NCBI RefSeq assembly: GCF_024614185.1
Contig: NZ_JAHTLF010000018.1
Location: 345,821-409,820 of the forward strand
From: Nocardioides carbamazepini
GTDB taxonomy: Bacteria; Actinomycetota; Actinomycetes; Propionibacteriales; Nocardioidaceae
Direction of reading: 5' to 3'
Length of the DNA: 64,000 nt
A program made the translations under genes and the position numbers. Shown piece by piece: positions 1-8,401 of this stretch; position 1 is the stretch's first letter; each line of letters begins with the position of its first letter. The notes under the pieces were generated by a model. It had not been told where the DNA came from, did not search any database, and saw nothing but the letters and a program-made list of their open reading frames with translations.

Positions 1-173
1 CACCGGCGCGGTCGTCTGCGACAACACCGCCGCACCCCGCCCCGTCGCTCATCGACCCCGGCCCCCCGCCGCCCCGCCGCCGATGCACCACGGTCTCCCC
101 CCCACCCGCCGCCCATTCACGCCGCAGCAACCCCCCCCCGGCCCCCATCCACCGCGCGGGATTACAAACTGCC
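1..173. other. left-edge sequence without a recognised gene
   Basis: C-rich sequence with runs of 8-9 cytosines. Open frames cross it, but none shows recognisable protein content. The first bases could be the 3' end of a gene that starts outside the window; I cannot tell. Confidence 0.4.
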
Positions 174-277
174 CCGGGTCGACGCGTTCTCAGGTTCAAT
201 CTGCGCCGGGTCGGCGCGTTCTCAGGTTCAGTCTGCGCCGGGTCGGCGCGTTTCCACATTCAGTCTGCGCCGGGTCG
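174..277. repeat. 32-bp tandem repeat, 3.25 copies, over the 3' end of the MFS gene
   Basis: Three consecutive 32-bp units (174-205, 206-237, 238-269) and an 8-bp partial unit. Each starts CCGGGTCG and ends TCTGCG; copies 1 and 2 differ at two positions and copy 3 varies in the middle. The last full copy includes the stop codon of the leftward MFS gene (stop at 260-262), so the array looks like tandem copying of that gene's terminal segment. Confidence 0.8.
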
Positions 278-1525
278 CGGCATCAGGGACAGCACGGCAG
301 CGACGGCGCAGAGGGCCGCGCCGCCCCACCAGGCCCAGGTGTACGCGCCGAGGGTGTCGCGGATGATCCCGGCACCGAGAGCGGCGGCGGCCGCACCGAG
401 CTGGTGGGCGGCGAAGACCCAGCCGAAGACGATGGTGCCGCGCTCACCGAAGGCCTCGCGGCACAGCGCGGCGGTGGGCGGCACGGTCGCGACCCAGTCG
501 AGGCCGTAGATCACGATGAACAGCACCATGCTGGGATGTACGGCGTCCGCGAGCAGGCTGGGCAGCAGGAGCAGGCCCAGGCCGCGGAAGAGGTAGTAGG
601 CGACGAGCAGCACGCGCGGGTCGAACCGGTCGGTGAGCCAGCCGGAGGCGATGGTGCCGACGATGTCGAAGACGCCCACCACCGCCAGCAGCCCGGCCGC
701 GGTGGTCGCGGACATCCCGTGGTCGTGGGCCGAGGGGATGAAGTGGATGCCGATCAGGCCGTTGGTCGTCGCCCCGCAGATCGCGAAGGCACCGGCGAGC
801 CCCCAGAAGGAGCGGGTACGGGCGGCGTACCCGAGGCCCTCGAGCGCGCGCCGGGTCGCGCTGCCGGTGACCGGTGGCGCGGGGGCCCAGGACGCGTCGG
901 CGCCGTAGGGCAGGACGCCGCGGTCCGCGGGGTGGTCGCGCAGCACCACCCACACCACGGGTACGACGGCCAGCGCGGCCGCCGCGATGACGAGCGATGC
1001 CGGGCGCCAGCCCGCGCCCTCGGCCAGCGCCGCGACGATCGGCAGGAAGATCAGCTGGCCCGTCGCGGAGCCCGCGGTCAGCACACCCATCACCAGGCCG
1101 CGGCGCCGCTCGAACCAGCGGTTCGCGATGGTCGCGGCGAAGACCAGCGCCATCGAGCCGGTCCCGAGGCCGATCAGGATGCCCCAGCTCACGAGCAGCT
1201 GCCAGGACGCGGTCATCAGCACGCTGCCGCCCGCGCCGAGCGCGACCAGGGTGAGCGCGGCGGCGACCACGTGTCGGATGCCGAACCGGTCCATCAGCGC
1301 GGCCGCGAACGGCGCGGTCAGCCCGAACAGGACGAGGTTGATGCTGACCGCCAGCGACATCACGCTGGTCGACCACCCGAACTCGTCGTGCAGCGGCACC
1401 ATCAGCGCGCCCGGGGCGGCGCGGAAGCCGGCGGCGCCGATGAGCGCGAGGAACGCGACAGCCGCCACGGCCCACGCGGGGTGGAGGCCGCGGCGCGTGG
1501 CGGGCCGGGCGGTCGTCGAGGTCAT
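260..1525 (-). CDS. MFS transporter
   Basis: A 421-residue inner-membrane carrier of the major facilitator superfamily. About 12 hydrophobic segments are visible in two halves, split by a loop around residues 190-215. The first-loop motif region (LMDRFGIRH, about residues 80-88) fits the MFS signature. The start ATG at 1525 follows a short basic N-terminus. The gene is divergent from the HxlR regulator at 1572 with 46 bp between them, which suggests that regulator controls it. The general pattern resembles monocarboxylate or oxalate/formate-type carriers, but the substrate cannot be read from sequence. The 3' end overlaps a 32-bp tandem repeat. Confidence 0.85.
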   Translation of the reverse strand: MTSTTARPATRRGLHPAWAVAAVAFLALIGAAGFRAAPGALMVPLHDEFGWSTSVMSLAVSINLVLFGLTAPFAAALMDRFGIRHVVAAALTLVALGAGGSVLMTASWQLLVSWGILIGLGTGSMALVFAATIANRWFERRRGLVMGVLTAGSATGQLIFLPIVAALAEGAGWRPASLVIAAAALAVVPVVWVVLRDHPADRGVLPYGADASWAPAPPVTGSATRRALEGLGYAARTRSFWGLAGAFAICGATTNGLIGIHFIPSAHDHGMSATTAAGLLAVVGVFDIVGTIASGWLTDRFDPRVLLVAYYLFRGLGLLLLPSLLADAVHPSMVLFIVIYGLDWVATVPPTAALCREAFGERGTIVFGWVFAAHQLGAAAAALGAGIIRDTLGAYTWAWWGGAALCAVAAVLSLMPRPGAD

Positions 1526-1571
1526 CGCAGCAGGCTTTCTTGAGCGAAGTCAGAGCGGTACGCTAGCACGC

Positions 1572-2060
1572 ATGGCGCTGCGCTCCGACTGGTCGGCCGA
1601 CCACTGTCCCGTCCGCCGCTCCCTCGACGTCCTCGGCGACCCGTGGCTGCTGCTGATCGTGCGCGACGTGCTGCACGGCAGCGGTCGGTTCGAGCAGCTG
1701 CGCGACAACCTCGGGATCTCCGAGGCGGTGCTCAGCCGCCGGTTGCGCGCGATGCGCGAGGCGGGCCTGCTCGACACCGTCGACTACGTGCGCGACGGCC
1801 GCACCCGGCAGCGGTACGTCGCCACCGAGGCCGCCGCCGACCTGCTCCCCCTCCTCCAGCAGCTCGCGCTCTGGGGCGAGAAGCACACCCGCCTGCCCGA
1901 GGGCGGCGCGCACATGGCGCTGCGCCACGAGACCTGCGGCCAGGAGACGACCCGGGCCGAGACCTGCAGCGCCTGCGGCGAACGCCTCCGGCCCGAGGAC
2001 ATGACCTGGGTCAAGCCCTGGCGCCAGGCCGAGCACCGGCTGCGGGCCGCCGGCTCCTGA
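1572..2060 (+). CDS. HxlR-family winged-helix regulator
   Basis: A 162-residue HxlR-type DNA-binding protein. The typical start is present: a Cys near residue 10 in DHCPVRRSLDVLGDPW, then a helix-turn-helix (FEQLRDNLGISEAVLSRRL) and a wing ending in RQRYVATE. The C-terminal tail carries a Cys cluster (HETCG and ETCSACGERL) that could bind zinc or sense thiols. A longer upstream frame is open, but homology begins at this ATG. It faces the MFS gene across 46 bp and ends 3 bp from the convergent SDR gene. The likely role is local control of the MFS transporter, with an unknown signal. Confidence 0.85.
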   Translation: MALRSDWSADHCPVRRSLDVLGDPWLLLIVRDVLHGSGRFEQLRDNLGISEAVLSRRLRAMREAGLLDTVDYVRDGRTRQRYVATEAAADLLPLLQQLALWGEKHTRLPEGGAHMALRHETCGQETTRAETCSACGERLRPEDMTWVKPWRQAEHRLRAAGS

Positions 2061-2063
2061 ACC

Positions 2064-2834
2064 TCACACGCCGCCGCCCAACGTCAGTCCACCGTCGACG
2101 ACGAGGGCCTGGCCGGTGACCCAGCCGGCGTCGTCCGAGCCGAGATAGGCGACCGCGGCCGCGATGTCCTCCGGCTCGCCGATCCGCCCCAGCGGGTAGC
2201 CCGCGGCCACGTCCTCCTCCCGACCGTCGTAGAGCGGGGTCGCGAACCGGGTCCGTACGACGGCGGGCGCGACCGCGTTGACCCGGACGCGCGGCCCCAG
2301 CTCGGTGGCGAGCTGCTGGGTGAGGTGCAGCAACGCGGCCTTGCTGGCTCCGTAGAACCCGATGCCCTCGGCCGGTCGCACCCCCGCCACCGAGGCGACG
2401 TTGACGACGACGCCCCCGCGCTCGGCGAAGCTGGTCTCCCAGGCGCGCCGGGCCCAGCCGAGCGCACCCCACAGGTTGACGTCGAGGATGCGGCGGGCCG
2501 AACGCTCGTCCACCTCCAGCAGCGGGCCGTAGACGGGGTTGACGCCGGTGTTGTTGACCAGCACGTCGACCGGCCCCCAGCGTCGCGCGGTCTCCTCGAA
2601 GGCACGCTGCTGGTGCTCGGCGGCGTCGGCCGAGCCGGCCACGGCGAGGGCGACCTCGGGCCCGCCGAGCGCGTCGACGGCCTCCGCGAGCGGTCCCTCC
2701 TTGCGGGCGGTGATGCAGACGCGGGCGCCCTCCTCGACCAGGCGACGGGCGATCGCCAGGCCGATCCCCCGGCTGGCTCCGGTCACCAGCACCGTGCGGC
2801 CGTCGTACCGTCGGCCGTGGTGCGGCGCGGTCAC
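2064..2834 (-). CDS. SDR-family oxidoreductase (3-oxoacyl reductase-like)
   Basis: A 256-residue classical short-chain dehydrogenase. Cofactor motif TGASRGIG lies near residue 17, NNTG near 95, and the active-site YGASK near 160; the end VTGQALVVDGGL is typical of FabG-like enzymes. The GTG start at 2834 overlaps the thiolase stop by 4 bp (GTGA), so the two genes are translationally coupled. The long frame that continues upstream is the thiolase read out of frame. In this context the enzyme probably reduces or oxidises a 3-hydroxy/3-oxoacyl-CoA before thiolysis. The exact substrate is unknown. Confidence 0.85.
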   Translation of the reverse strand: MTAPHHGRRYDGRTVLVTGASRGIGLAIARRLVEEGARVCITARKEGPLAEAVDALGGPEVALAVAGSADAAEHQQRAFEETARRWGPVDVLVNNTGVNPVYGPLLEVDERSARRILDVNLWGALGWARRAWETSFAERGGVVVNVASVAGVRPAEGIGFYGASKAALLHLTQQLATELGPRVRVNAVAPAVVRTRFATPLYDGREEDVAAGYPLGRIGEPEDIAAAVAYLGSDDAGWVTGQALVVDGGLTLGGGV

Positions 2835-4051
2835 GACAGCCGCTCCAGGATCATCGCCATGCCCTGGCCACCGCCGACGCACATGGTCTCGAGCCCGAAC
2901 TGCTGGTCGCGGGTCTGCAGCCCGTTGATCAGCGTCGTCGCGATCCGGGCCCCGGTCATGCCGAAGGGGTGGCCCAGCGCGATCGCGCCGCCGTGGACGT
3001 TGAGGCGGTCCTCGTCGACGCCCAGCTCGCGCGCCGACGGGATGACCTGCGCGGCGAAGGCCTCGTTGATCTCGACCAGGTCGATGTCGCCGATGCTCAT
3101 GCCGGCCAGGGCCAGCGCCCGCCGGCTCGCCTCGACCGGACCGAGGCCCATGATCTCCGGGGAGAGGCCGGAGACGCCGGTCGCCACGATCCGGGCGAGG
3201 GGCGTCAGGCCGAGGTCCCTGGCCCTGGTGTCGCTCATCACGACCAGCGCGGCGGCGCCGTCGTTGAGCGGGCAGCAGTTGCCGGCGGTGACGGTGCCGT
3301 CGGGACGGAACACCGGCTTGAGCTGCGCGACCCCCTCGACCGTCGTCCCGGGCCGCGGGCCGTCGTCGGCGCGGACGACCTGGCCGTCGGGCAGGGTCAC
3401 CGGAGTGATCTCCCGCTCGAAGAAGCCGGCGGCGATCGCGGCCTCGGCGCGCTGGTGGCTGCGCGCGCCGAACTCGTCCTGCTCGCGGCGGGTGACGCCG
3501 GTGAGCTGCGCGACGTTCTCGGCCGTCTGCCCCATCGCGATGTAGAGGTCCGGCAGCGCGCCGGTCTCCCGCGGGTCGGTCCAGCGCTCGGCGCCCTCGG
3601 CCGTGCGGGCCGTGGTGCGCGCCTCGGCCTCCGTGAAGAGCTGGTTGTGGGTGCCGGGGTTCTCGTCGGCCATGCCGTGGCCGAACCGGCTCACGGTCTC
3701 GACCCCGGCGGACACGAAGACGTGCCCCTCGCCGGCGCGGATGGCGTGCAGCGCCATCCGCGTGGTCTGCAGGCTCGAGGAGCAGTACCGGTTCACGGTG
3801 ACGCCCGGCAGGTGGTCCATGCCGGCCAGTACGCCGACGGCCCGGCCCAGGTTGTAGCCGCCCTCGCCCGCCGGCTGGGCGGTGCCGAGCATCAGGTCGT
3901 CCACCTCGCGGGGGTCGAGCTCGGGCACCTTCGCCAGGGCCGCGCGGACCATCTGCGCGGCGAGGTCGTCGGGGCGGAGGTCCCGCAGGGACCCCTTGCC
4001 CGCACGGCCGATCGGGGAGCGGGCGGTGGAGACGATGACGGCTTCGGGCAT
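2831..4051 (-). CDS. acetyl-CoA acyltransferase (thiolase)
   Basis: A 406-residue FadA-type thiolase that cleaves 3-oxoacyl-CoA with CoA to acetyl-CoA and a shorter acyl-CoA. The nucleophile is Cys90 in NRYCSSSLQ; the C-terminal motifs GGAIALGHPFG (His) and ETMCVGGGQG (second Cys) are present. I chose the ATG at 4051 because homology starts at MPEAVIVSTARSPIG; the frame is open further upstream without homology. It is first in a two-gene leftward unit with the SDR. The promoter region, shared with the divergent MaoC gene, contains an 18-bp site (4098-4115) that recurs near 10550. Confidence 0.92.
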   Translation of the reverse strand: MPEAVIVSTARSPIGRAGKGSLRDLRPDDLAAQMVRAALAKVPELDPREVDDLMLGTAQPAGEGGYNLGRAVGVLAGMDHLPGVTVNRYCSSSLQTTRMALHAIRAGEGHVFVSAGVETVSRFGHGMADENPGTHNQLFTEAEARTTARTAEGAERWTDPRETGALPDLYIAMGQTAENVAQLTGVTRREQDEFGARSHQRAEAAIAAGFFEREITPVTLPDGQVVRADDGPRPGTTVEGVAQLKPVFRPDGTVTAGNCCPLNDGAAALVVMSDTRARDLGLTPLARIVATGVSGLSPEIMGLGPVEASRRALALAGMSIGDIDLVEINEAFAAQVIPSARELGVDEDRLNVHGGAIALGHPFGMTGARIATTLINGLQTRDQQFGLETMCVGGGQGMAMILERLS

Positions 4052-4097
4052 GACGGGTCCTCCGGATCGCGATTCGATGTCCGACCAGTGAGTCATA

Positions 4098-4115
4098 TTT
4101 TCGACTAAGCGGTCG
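4098..4115. promoter_or_regulatory. candidate TetR operator, copy 1
   Basis: TTTTCGACTAAGCGGTCG, with CGAC-N6-GTCG as the inverted core, lies between the divergent thiolase and MaoC genes. It matches 15 of 18 bases at 10547-10564 in front of the transporter and ligase genes of the same cluster. Confidence 0.5.
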
Positions 4116-4191
4116 CTCACGTATTGTCGGCACGTCCGACGGCCTCCGTCAAGGCACACGGAGAAACCGAGGACGCCGACGAGGAGGGCCG

Positions 4192-4680
4192 ATGACCGCC
4201 GGACCGACCGACGCAGCACCACCGTCTCGACACGCCTACGCCGAGGACCTGACGCCCGGCACGGCGTACCGGCTGGGGCGGCACACGCTCACCGAGGACG
4301 ACATCGTCGGCTTCGCGCGCGCATGGGACCCGCAGCCCTTCCACGTCGATCCGGCGCAGCGCGCGCACCCACGCTTCACGGGCGTGATCGCCAGCGGGAT
4401 CCAGTCACTCGCGGTCCTGCAGCGCCTGTGCGTGGACGGGGTCTACTCGACCTGGCAGGTGGTCGCGGGACGCGCCCTGACCGACGTGGTCTTCCTCCGT
4501 CCCGTCCGGCCGGGAACGGTGCTGACCGGCGTCGCCCGGGTCGAGTCCGTGACACTGGACCGGCCGGCCATGGGCCTGGTCCGGCTCGCGTGCACCTTGA
4601 CCTCCGCGTCCGGCGAGGAGCTCCTCACCGGGGTCGCGGAGACGTACGTCGCCCGGCGCGTGCCGGTGCCGCCTCACTGA
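4192..4680 (+). CDS. MaoC-like hot-dog acyl-CoA hydratase
   Basis: A 162-residue MaoC/hydratase-2-like protein. The pattern DIVGFARAWDPQPFHVDP, around residues 43-60, keeps the D/H-type catalytic loop, followed by FTGVIASGIQSLA. Such proteins add water to trans-2-enoyl-CoA, usually giving the (R)-3-hydroxyacyl-CoA. It is divergent from the thiolase/SDR pair across 140 bp and shares their candidate operator. Its 3' end overlaps the convergent TetR gene by 7 bp, so read-through transcripts would be mutually antisense. A role in the same acyl-CoA route is inferred from position. Confidence 0.85.
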   Translation: MTAGPTDAAPPSRHAYAEDLTPGTAYRLGRHTLTEDDIVGFARAWDPQPFHVDPAQRAHPRFTGVIASGIQSLAVLQRLCVDGVYSTWQVVAGRALTDVVFLRPVRPGTVLTGVARVESVTLDRPAMGLVRLACTLTSASGEELLTGVAETYVARRVPVPPH

Positions 4681-5408
4681 CCGGGCAGGAGCAGCTCCAG
4701 CTGGCGGGTGTGATGACGGATGGCGCGCGCGTGGTAGGCGAGCGCGCCCGCACCGGGGTCGGACTCCTCGGCGTCCAGACCGGCCGAGGAGTCGAGCACG
4801 AGGCCGTGCAGCACCAGGTGCGAGAAGGTCTCGGCGATCTCGTCGGCGTTCTTGCCGACGCCCGGCCGGTACCACTTCCACAGCCAGTTGCACATGCCCA
4901 CGATCCCGAACACCGCGAGGGTCTCGTCGACCGGCTCGAACGCCCCGGACGCGACCCCCTCGCGGACGATCTGGCGGACCAGGACGTCGTTGTCCCGCTT
5001 GAGCGCGCGGAACTCCTCCCGCACGTCCTCGGGCAGCTGCGCCTCCTCGCGGAAGGAGAGCGAGTACAGGTCGAGGTTGTCGACGATGGAGTTCAGGTGG
5101 AGCCGGACGAACGCGGCGAGCTTGGTCGCGGGATCGTCACCGGACTCCGCGATCGCGCGCGCCCGCTCGACCTCGTCGCGCGCCCAGTCCCCGAAGATGT
5201 GGCGCAGCAGGTCCTCACGACTCTGGTAGTAGTGGTAGAGCGCGGCCTTCGACAGGCCGACCTCGGCCGCGACCTCCTGCATCGTGACGCCACCGATGCC
5301 GCGCGTCTGGAACAGCCGGGCGGCAGCACCGGTGATCCGTTCGCGCATCACCGCGTTGCGCACCGACACGGCCGTGTCCTCTCCGGTCCGGTCAGAAACA
5401 TCAGTCAC
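4674..5408 (-). CDS. TetR-family regulator, KstR2-like architecture
   Basis: A 244-residue TetR regulator. The helix-turn-helix spans about residues 28-68 (ITGAAARLFQTRGIGG, then LSKAALYHYYQSREDL). The C-terminal ligand domain contains NWLWKWYRPG, like the WYRPGG of KstR2-type regulators that respond to acyl-CoA esters. The start is GTG at 5408, with an internal Met at residue 21 as an alternative. It is the last gene of the leftward transporter/VOC series. I infer that it controls this cluster through the two similar CGAC-N6-GTCG sites at 4098 and 10547; nothing in the sequence proves the ligand. Confidence 0.85.
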   Translation of the reverse strand: MTDVSDRTGEDTAVSVRNAVMRERITGAAARLFQTRGIGGVTMQEVAAEVGLSKAALYHYYQSREDLLRHIFGDWARDEVERARAIAESGDDPATKLAAFVRLHLNSIVDNLDLYSLSFREEAQLPEDVREEFRALKRDNDVLVRQIVREGVASGAFEPVDETLAVFGIVGMCNWLWKWYRPGVGKNADEIAETFSHLVLHGLVLDSSAGLDAEESDPGAGALAYHARAIRHHTRQLELLLPGQ

Positions 5409-5459
5409 AACTCCAGAAGATAGACGTAACAGCGGGCGGGCGCGCGCGGTGCCGAGGAC

Positions 5460-5864
5460 TCAGGGGTGCTCGATCAGCTCCAGCTGGACGCCGTTGAGCT
5501 CGCGCGGGTGGATGAAGTTGACCGCCCCGAAGTCGCCGCGCACGGTCTCGGCGAGGAGCGGGGGCATCCCGAGGGCCCGCAGCTCCTCGACCGTCTCGTC
5601 GATGTCGTCGACCTTGGCCGAGAAGAGGAACACACCCTCACCGTTGCGCTCGAGGAACCGGGCGACCGAGGTGCCCTCCTGGGTCGAGGTGATCAGGTTG
5701 AGGATGAAGCCGTCGATGTCGATCCTGGTGCCCTCGAGGCCGGGGAAGGCGAACCCGTCGGCACCGACGTGCTCGCCCTTGACCCCGAAGAGCCGCTCGT
5801 AGCGGTCCGTCGCGGCGGGCAGGTCACGGACCGCGATGTTGATGCCGTTGACTGAAACGCTCAT
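5460..5864 (-). CDS. VOC (glyoxalase/epimerase) family protein
   Basis: A 134-residue protein of the vicinal-oxygen-chelate fold, one full beta-alpha-beta-beta-beta pair. It begins VNGINIAVRDLPAATDRYERLFG and ends INFIHPRELNGVQLELIE-like, resembling methylmalonyl-CoA epimerase, where the last Glu of the ELIE-type strand helps bind metal. The AGGAG-type ribosome site lies about 11 bases upstream. It follows the livF-like gene by 52 bp in the same direction. It could be an acyl-CoA epimerase or a dioxygenase-like enzyme; I favour epimerase because of the HPRELNGVQLELIE end. Confidence 0.75.
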   Translation of the reverse strand: MSVSVNGINIAVRDLPAATDRYERLFGVKGEHVGADGFAFPGLEGTRIDIDGFILNLITSTQEGTSVARFLERNGEGVFLFSAKVDDIDETVEELRALGMPPLLAETVRGDFGAVNFIHPRELNGVQLELIEHP

Positions 5865-5916
5865 GCCGGGTTGTTCTCCTGTGTCGGTTGGTTGGTTGCG
5901 TTGGGACGGGCGGCGC

Positions 5917-6621
5917 TCACACGCTCACGCCCAGGACGTCGTGGTAGGTCTGGTCGAGCTCGGAACCCGCGCAGCGCGCGACGACCCGGCCGCGCTGCAT
6001 GACCAGGCCGTGCTCGACATCGATGCGCAGGGTCGCCAGGGACGGCTCCGCGATCAGTACGGCGGCACCGTCGGCGGCCACCTCGCGCACGGTCGCCATC
6101 AGCTCGTCGACGATGCTGGGCGCGAGGCCCAGCGCCGGCTCGTCCAGCAGCAGGACCTGGGGGGCCGACATGAGCGCCCGGGCGATGGCGAGCATCTGCT
6201 GCTCACCGCCGCTGAGCAGCCCGGCCAGCACCTTCCGCCGGGTCCGCAGGATGGGGAACCGGTCGAGAGCCGTCCCGATGGTCTCCCTCGGGAGCTTCAG
6301 CGAGTCCGCGATGACGGCGAGGTTCTCCTCCACCGACAGCGACCGGAACACGTGGCGCCCCTGCGGGACGAGGCTGACTCCGCGCGCGGTCCGCGCGTTG
6401 GGGCCGAGGCCGTCGAGGCTCTCACCGGCGAGCCGCACCGACCCGCCGGCCCCGCGCACGCCGCCGATGAGGGCGTGCAGCAGGCTCGACTTGCCGGCTC
6501 CGTTGGGCCCGAGCAGGGCGGTGACGGCCGACGCCGGACACGACAGGTCGGCGTCGTCGACCGCCCGCGCCTTGCCGTAGGTGACGCCGATGCCCTCGGC
6601 GGACAGGAGTGGCTGGCTCAT
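5917..6621 (-). CDS. livF: branched-chain-type ABC transporter ATP-binding protein (LivF-like)
   Basis: A 234-residue ATPase subunit. Walker A is GPNGAGKSS, the signature LSGGEQQML and Walker B VLLLDEPALGLAP. The usual LVEQN segment after Walker B reads LIAEPSL here, a small departure. The ATG at 6621 overlaps the LivG stop by 4 bp. It powers uptake together with LivG, M, H and the lipoprotein encoded upstream. Its setting among acyl-CoA genes suggests that a carboxylic acid rather than an amino acid is imported. Confidence 0.9.
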   Translation of the reverse strand: MSQPLLSAEGIGVTYGKARAVDDADLSCPASAVTALLGPNGAGKSSLLHALIGGVRGAGGSVRLAGESLDGLGPNARTARGVSLVPQGRHVFRSLSVEENLAVIADSLKLPRETIGTALDRFPILRTRRKVLAGLLSGGEQQMLAIARALMSAPQVLLLDEPALGLAPSIVDELMATVREVAADGAAVLIAEPSLATLRIDVEHGLVMQRGRVVARCAGSELDQTYHDVLGVSV

Positions 6622-7382
6622 CGGACTCGCTCTCCCAGGTAGACACTGCGGAAGACCTCGCTGCGCTGGCACTCGGCCGGGGTGCCGACGAACGCGATCA
6701 CGCCCTTGACGAGCAGGCTGACCCGGTCGACGAGACCCAGCACCACGTCGACGTTGTGGTCGACGAGGAGCACGCTGTGCTCGGCGGCACGCAGGCGGCG
6801 CAGGGCGGCGAGCGTGGCGTCCAGGCCACGGTCGCCGACTCCGGGGAACGGCTCGTCGAGCAGCATCAGCGAGGGCGACCCGACCAGGGCCCGCGCCACC
6901 TCGACCAGGCGCATCTCGCCGAAGGACAGCGACCCGACCAGCCGGTCGAGCCGGTCCAGGCCCACCGCCTCCGCGGCGGCGACCACCCGTGGGTCGACCG
7001 AGCGATGCGGCGTGAGGATGTCGCGGGCGAGCCGGCCGAGGATCCGGGGCAGTCCGGCGAGCTCCTGGCCGGCGAGGCCGAGCGAGATGTTCTCCGCAAC
7101 GGTCAGGGCCGCGGAGACCTGCGGCTGCTGGAACGTGCGCGCGAGGCCGCTGCGACTGCGCCGGCCGGGGCTGCCCGTCAGGGTCCGGTCTCGCAACACG
7201 ATCTCGCCCGCGTCCTGGCGGTTCTGACCGCACAGGATGTCGATCAGGGTGGACTTCCCGGCGCCGTTGGCCCCGATGAGGCCGTGGATCTCACCCGGGG
7301 TGACCACGAGGTCGACACCGCGGAGCACCTCGACGCCGCCGTAGCTCTTGGTGACGCCGCGAACCTCCAGCAATGCGGTCAT
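6618..7382 (-). CDS. livG: branched-chain-type ABC transporter ATP-binding protein (LivG-like)
   Basis: A 254-residue ATPase subunit with Walker A GANGAGKSTL, ABC signature LSFGEMRLVE, Walker B LMLLDEPFPGVG and switch His in SVLLVDHNVDV. The LivG-type C-terminus (GTPAECQRSEVFRSVYLG) is intact. The start and stop overlap the neighbouring genes by 4 bp, so it is translated with LivM and LivF. It pairs with LivF on the cytoplasmic face of the permease. Confidence 0.9.
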   Translation of the reverse strand: MTALLEVRGVTKSYGGVEVLRGVDLVVTPGEIHGLIGANGAGKSTLIDILCGQNRQDAGEIVLRDRTLTGSPGRRSRSGLARTFQQPQVSAALTVAENISLGLAGQELAGLPRILGRLARDILTPHRSVDPRVVAAAEAVGLDRLDRLVGSLSFGEMRLVEVARALVGSPSLMLLDEPFPGVGDRGLDATLAALRRLRAAEHSVLLVDHNVDVVLGLVDRVSLLVKGVIAFVGTPAECQRSEVFRSVYLGERVR

Positions 7383-8401
7383 GCCGACACCACCTTCTTC
7401 TCGTCCGTCGGATGGTCGGCCGGCTGGGCCGGGCCCCGCCGGCGTCGCAGTCGCTCCCCGATCCGGTCCGAGCCCGCGGCCAGCAGGCCGAGCAGGCCCG
7501 CGGGCGCCAGGGCCAGCGCGAGCAGGGTGAGGGCGCCGAAGGTCAGCGCGCCGGGGCCCTTCAGGAAGGTGAAGGCCTCGGTGAAGCAGATGACCAGGAC
7601 GGCACCCAGGAAGGCCCCCCACGGCGTGCGCAGGCCGCCGAGCACGGGCATGAACAGCACCAGGAACGCCACCGAGACCGTGAACGAGTCGGGCAGCACG
7701 AAGCCGTTGAGGTAGGCGAAGAAGCATCCGCCGAGGGTCGCCACCCCGGCACCGACGGTGAGGGTGAGCAACGAGGACACCCGGGGCGGGAAGCCGGCGG
7801 CCGCGGCGGCGGCCGGCGCGTCCTGCTGGGCGCGGAGGGCGACGCCGACCGACGTACGCCGCGCCCGGCCGATCGCGACGCAGATCGTCCACAGCGCGAG
7901 CGCGCCGAGCACCACCATCGCGTCCCGGTCCGGCACCCAGCCGAACAGCTCCGGGGGGCGGACGCCCCCGAGGCCGAGCACGCCGCCGGTCAGCTCGTCC
8001 TCCGACAGGATCCACTGCCGGACCGCGATGCCGAACAGGAGAGTGGACACCGCGAGGTGGAAGCCGGTGAGCCGAACCGTCGCCAGCCCGAGCGCGAGCG
8101 CGGCCGCCATCGAGACCGCCACAGCGACAGGTACGGCGTAGAGGCTGGCGGATGTCGTCTCGTTGGACCAGATCACCACGGCGTAGGCGCCGATAGCGAA
8201 GTAGGCGTTGTAGGCGAGGGACAGCTGCCCGGTGAGCGCGAGCGGCAGGTACATGCCGACGGCGAGGAAGGCGTAGGTGAGCGCCAGGATCGCCAGCTCC
8301 TGGCGGTAGGCGCTGCTGCCGGCGTAGAGCAGGCCGAGCACCACCAGCACCAGTGCGACGGAGGAGCCGCTGAAGGCGGCGCGTCGTAGGCGGTCGATCA
8401 T
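7379..8401 (-). CDS. livM: branched-chain-type ABC permease (LivM-like)
   Basis: A 340-residue inner-membrane permease with about ten hydrophobic segments. The family motifs for LivM are present, including LTGQLSLAYNAYFAIGAYA near residues 58-76 and a cytoplasmic loop with RTSVGVALRAQQDAPAAAAAAG. The ATG at 8401 overlaps the LivH stop (ATGA). A much longer open frame runs upstream on this strand, but it is the LivH and binding-protein genes read out of frame. It forms the channel with LivH. Confidence 0.9.
   Translation of the reverse strand: MIDRLRRAAFSGSSVALVLVVLGLLYAGSSAYRQELAILALTYAFLAVGMYLPLALTGQLSLAYNAYFAIGAYAVVIWSNETTSASLYAVPVAVAVSMAAALALGLATVRLTGFHLAVSTLLFGIAVRQWILSEDELTGGVLGLGGVRPPELFGWVPDRDAMVVLGALALWTICVAIGRARRTSVGVALRAQQDAPAAAAAAGFPPRVSSLLTLTVGAGVATLGGCFFAYLNGFVLPDSFTVSVAFLVLFMPVLGGLRTPWGAFLGAVLVICFTEAFTFLKGPGALTFGALTLLALALAPAGLLGLLAAGSDRIGERLRRRRGPAQPADHPTDEKKVVSA

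Noticed and set aside
174..277. Possible CRISPR array or tRNA-like GGTTCAATC segments
   Set aside because: Units are directly adjacent without spacers, and no cloverleaf can be drawn around the GGTTCAATC stretch.
2064..4133. A 689-codon frame suggesting a thiolase-SDR fusion
   Set aside because: The upstream part is the thiolase gene in another frame; the real SDR starts at the GTG that overlaps the thiolase stop.
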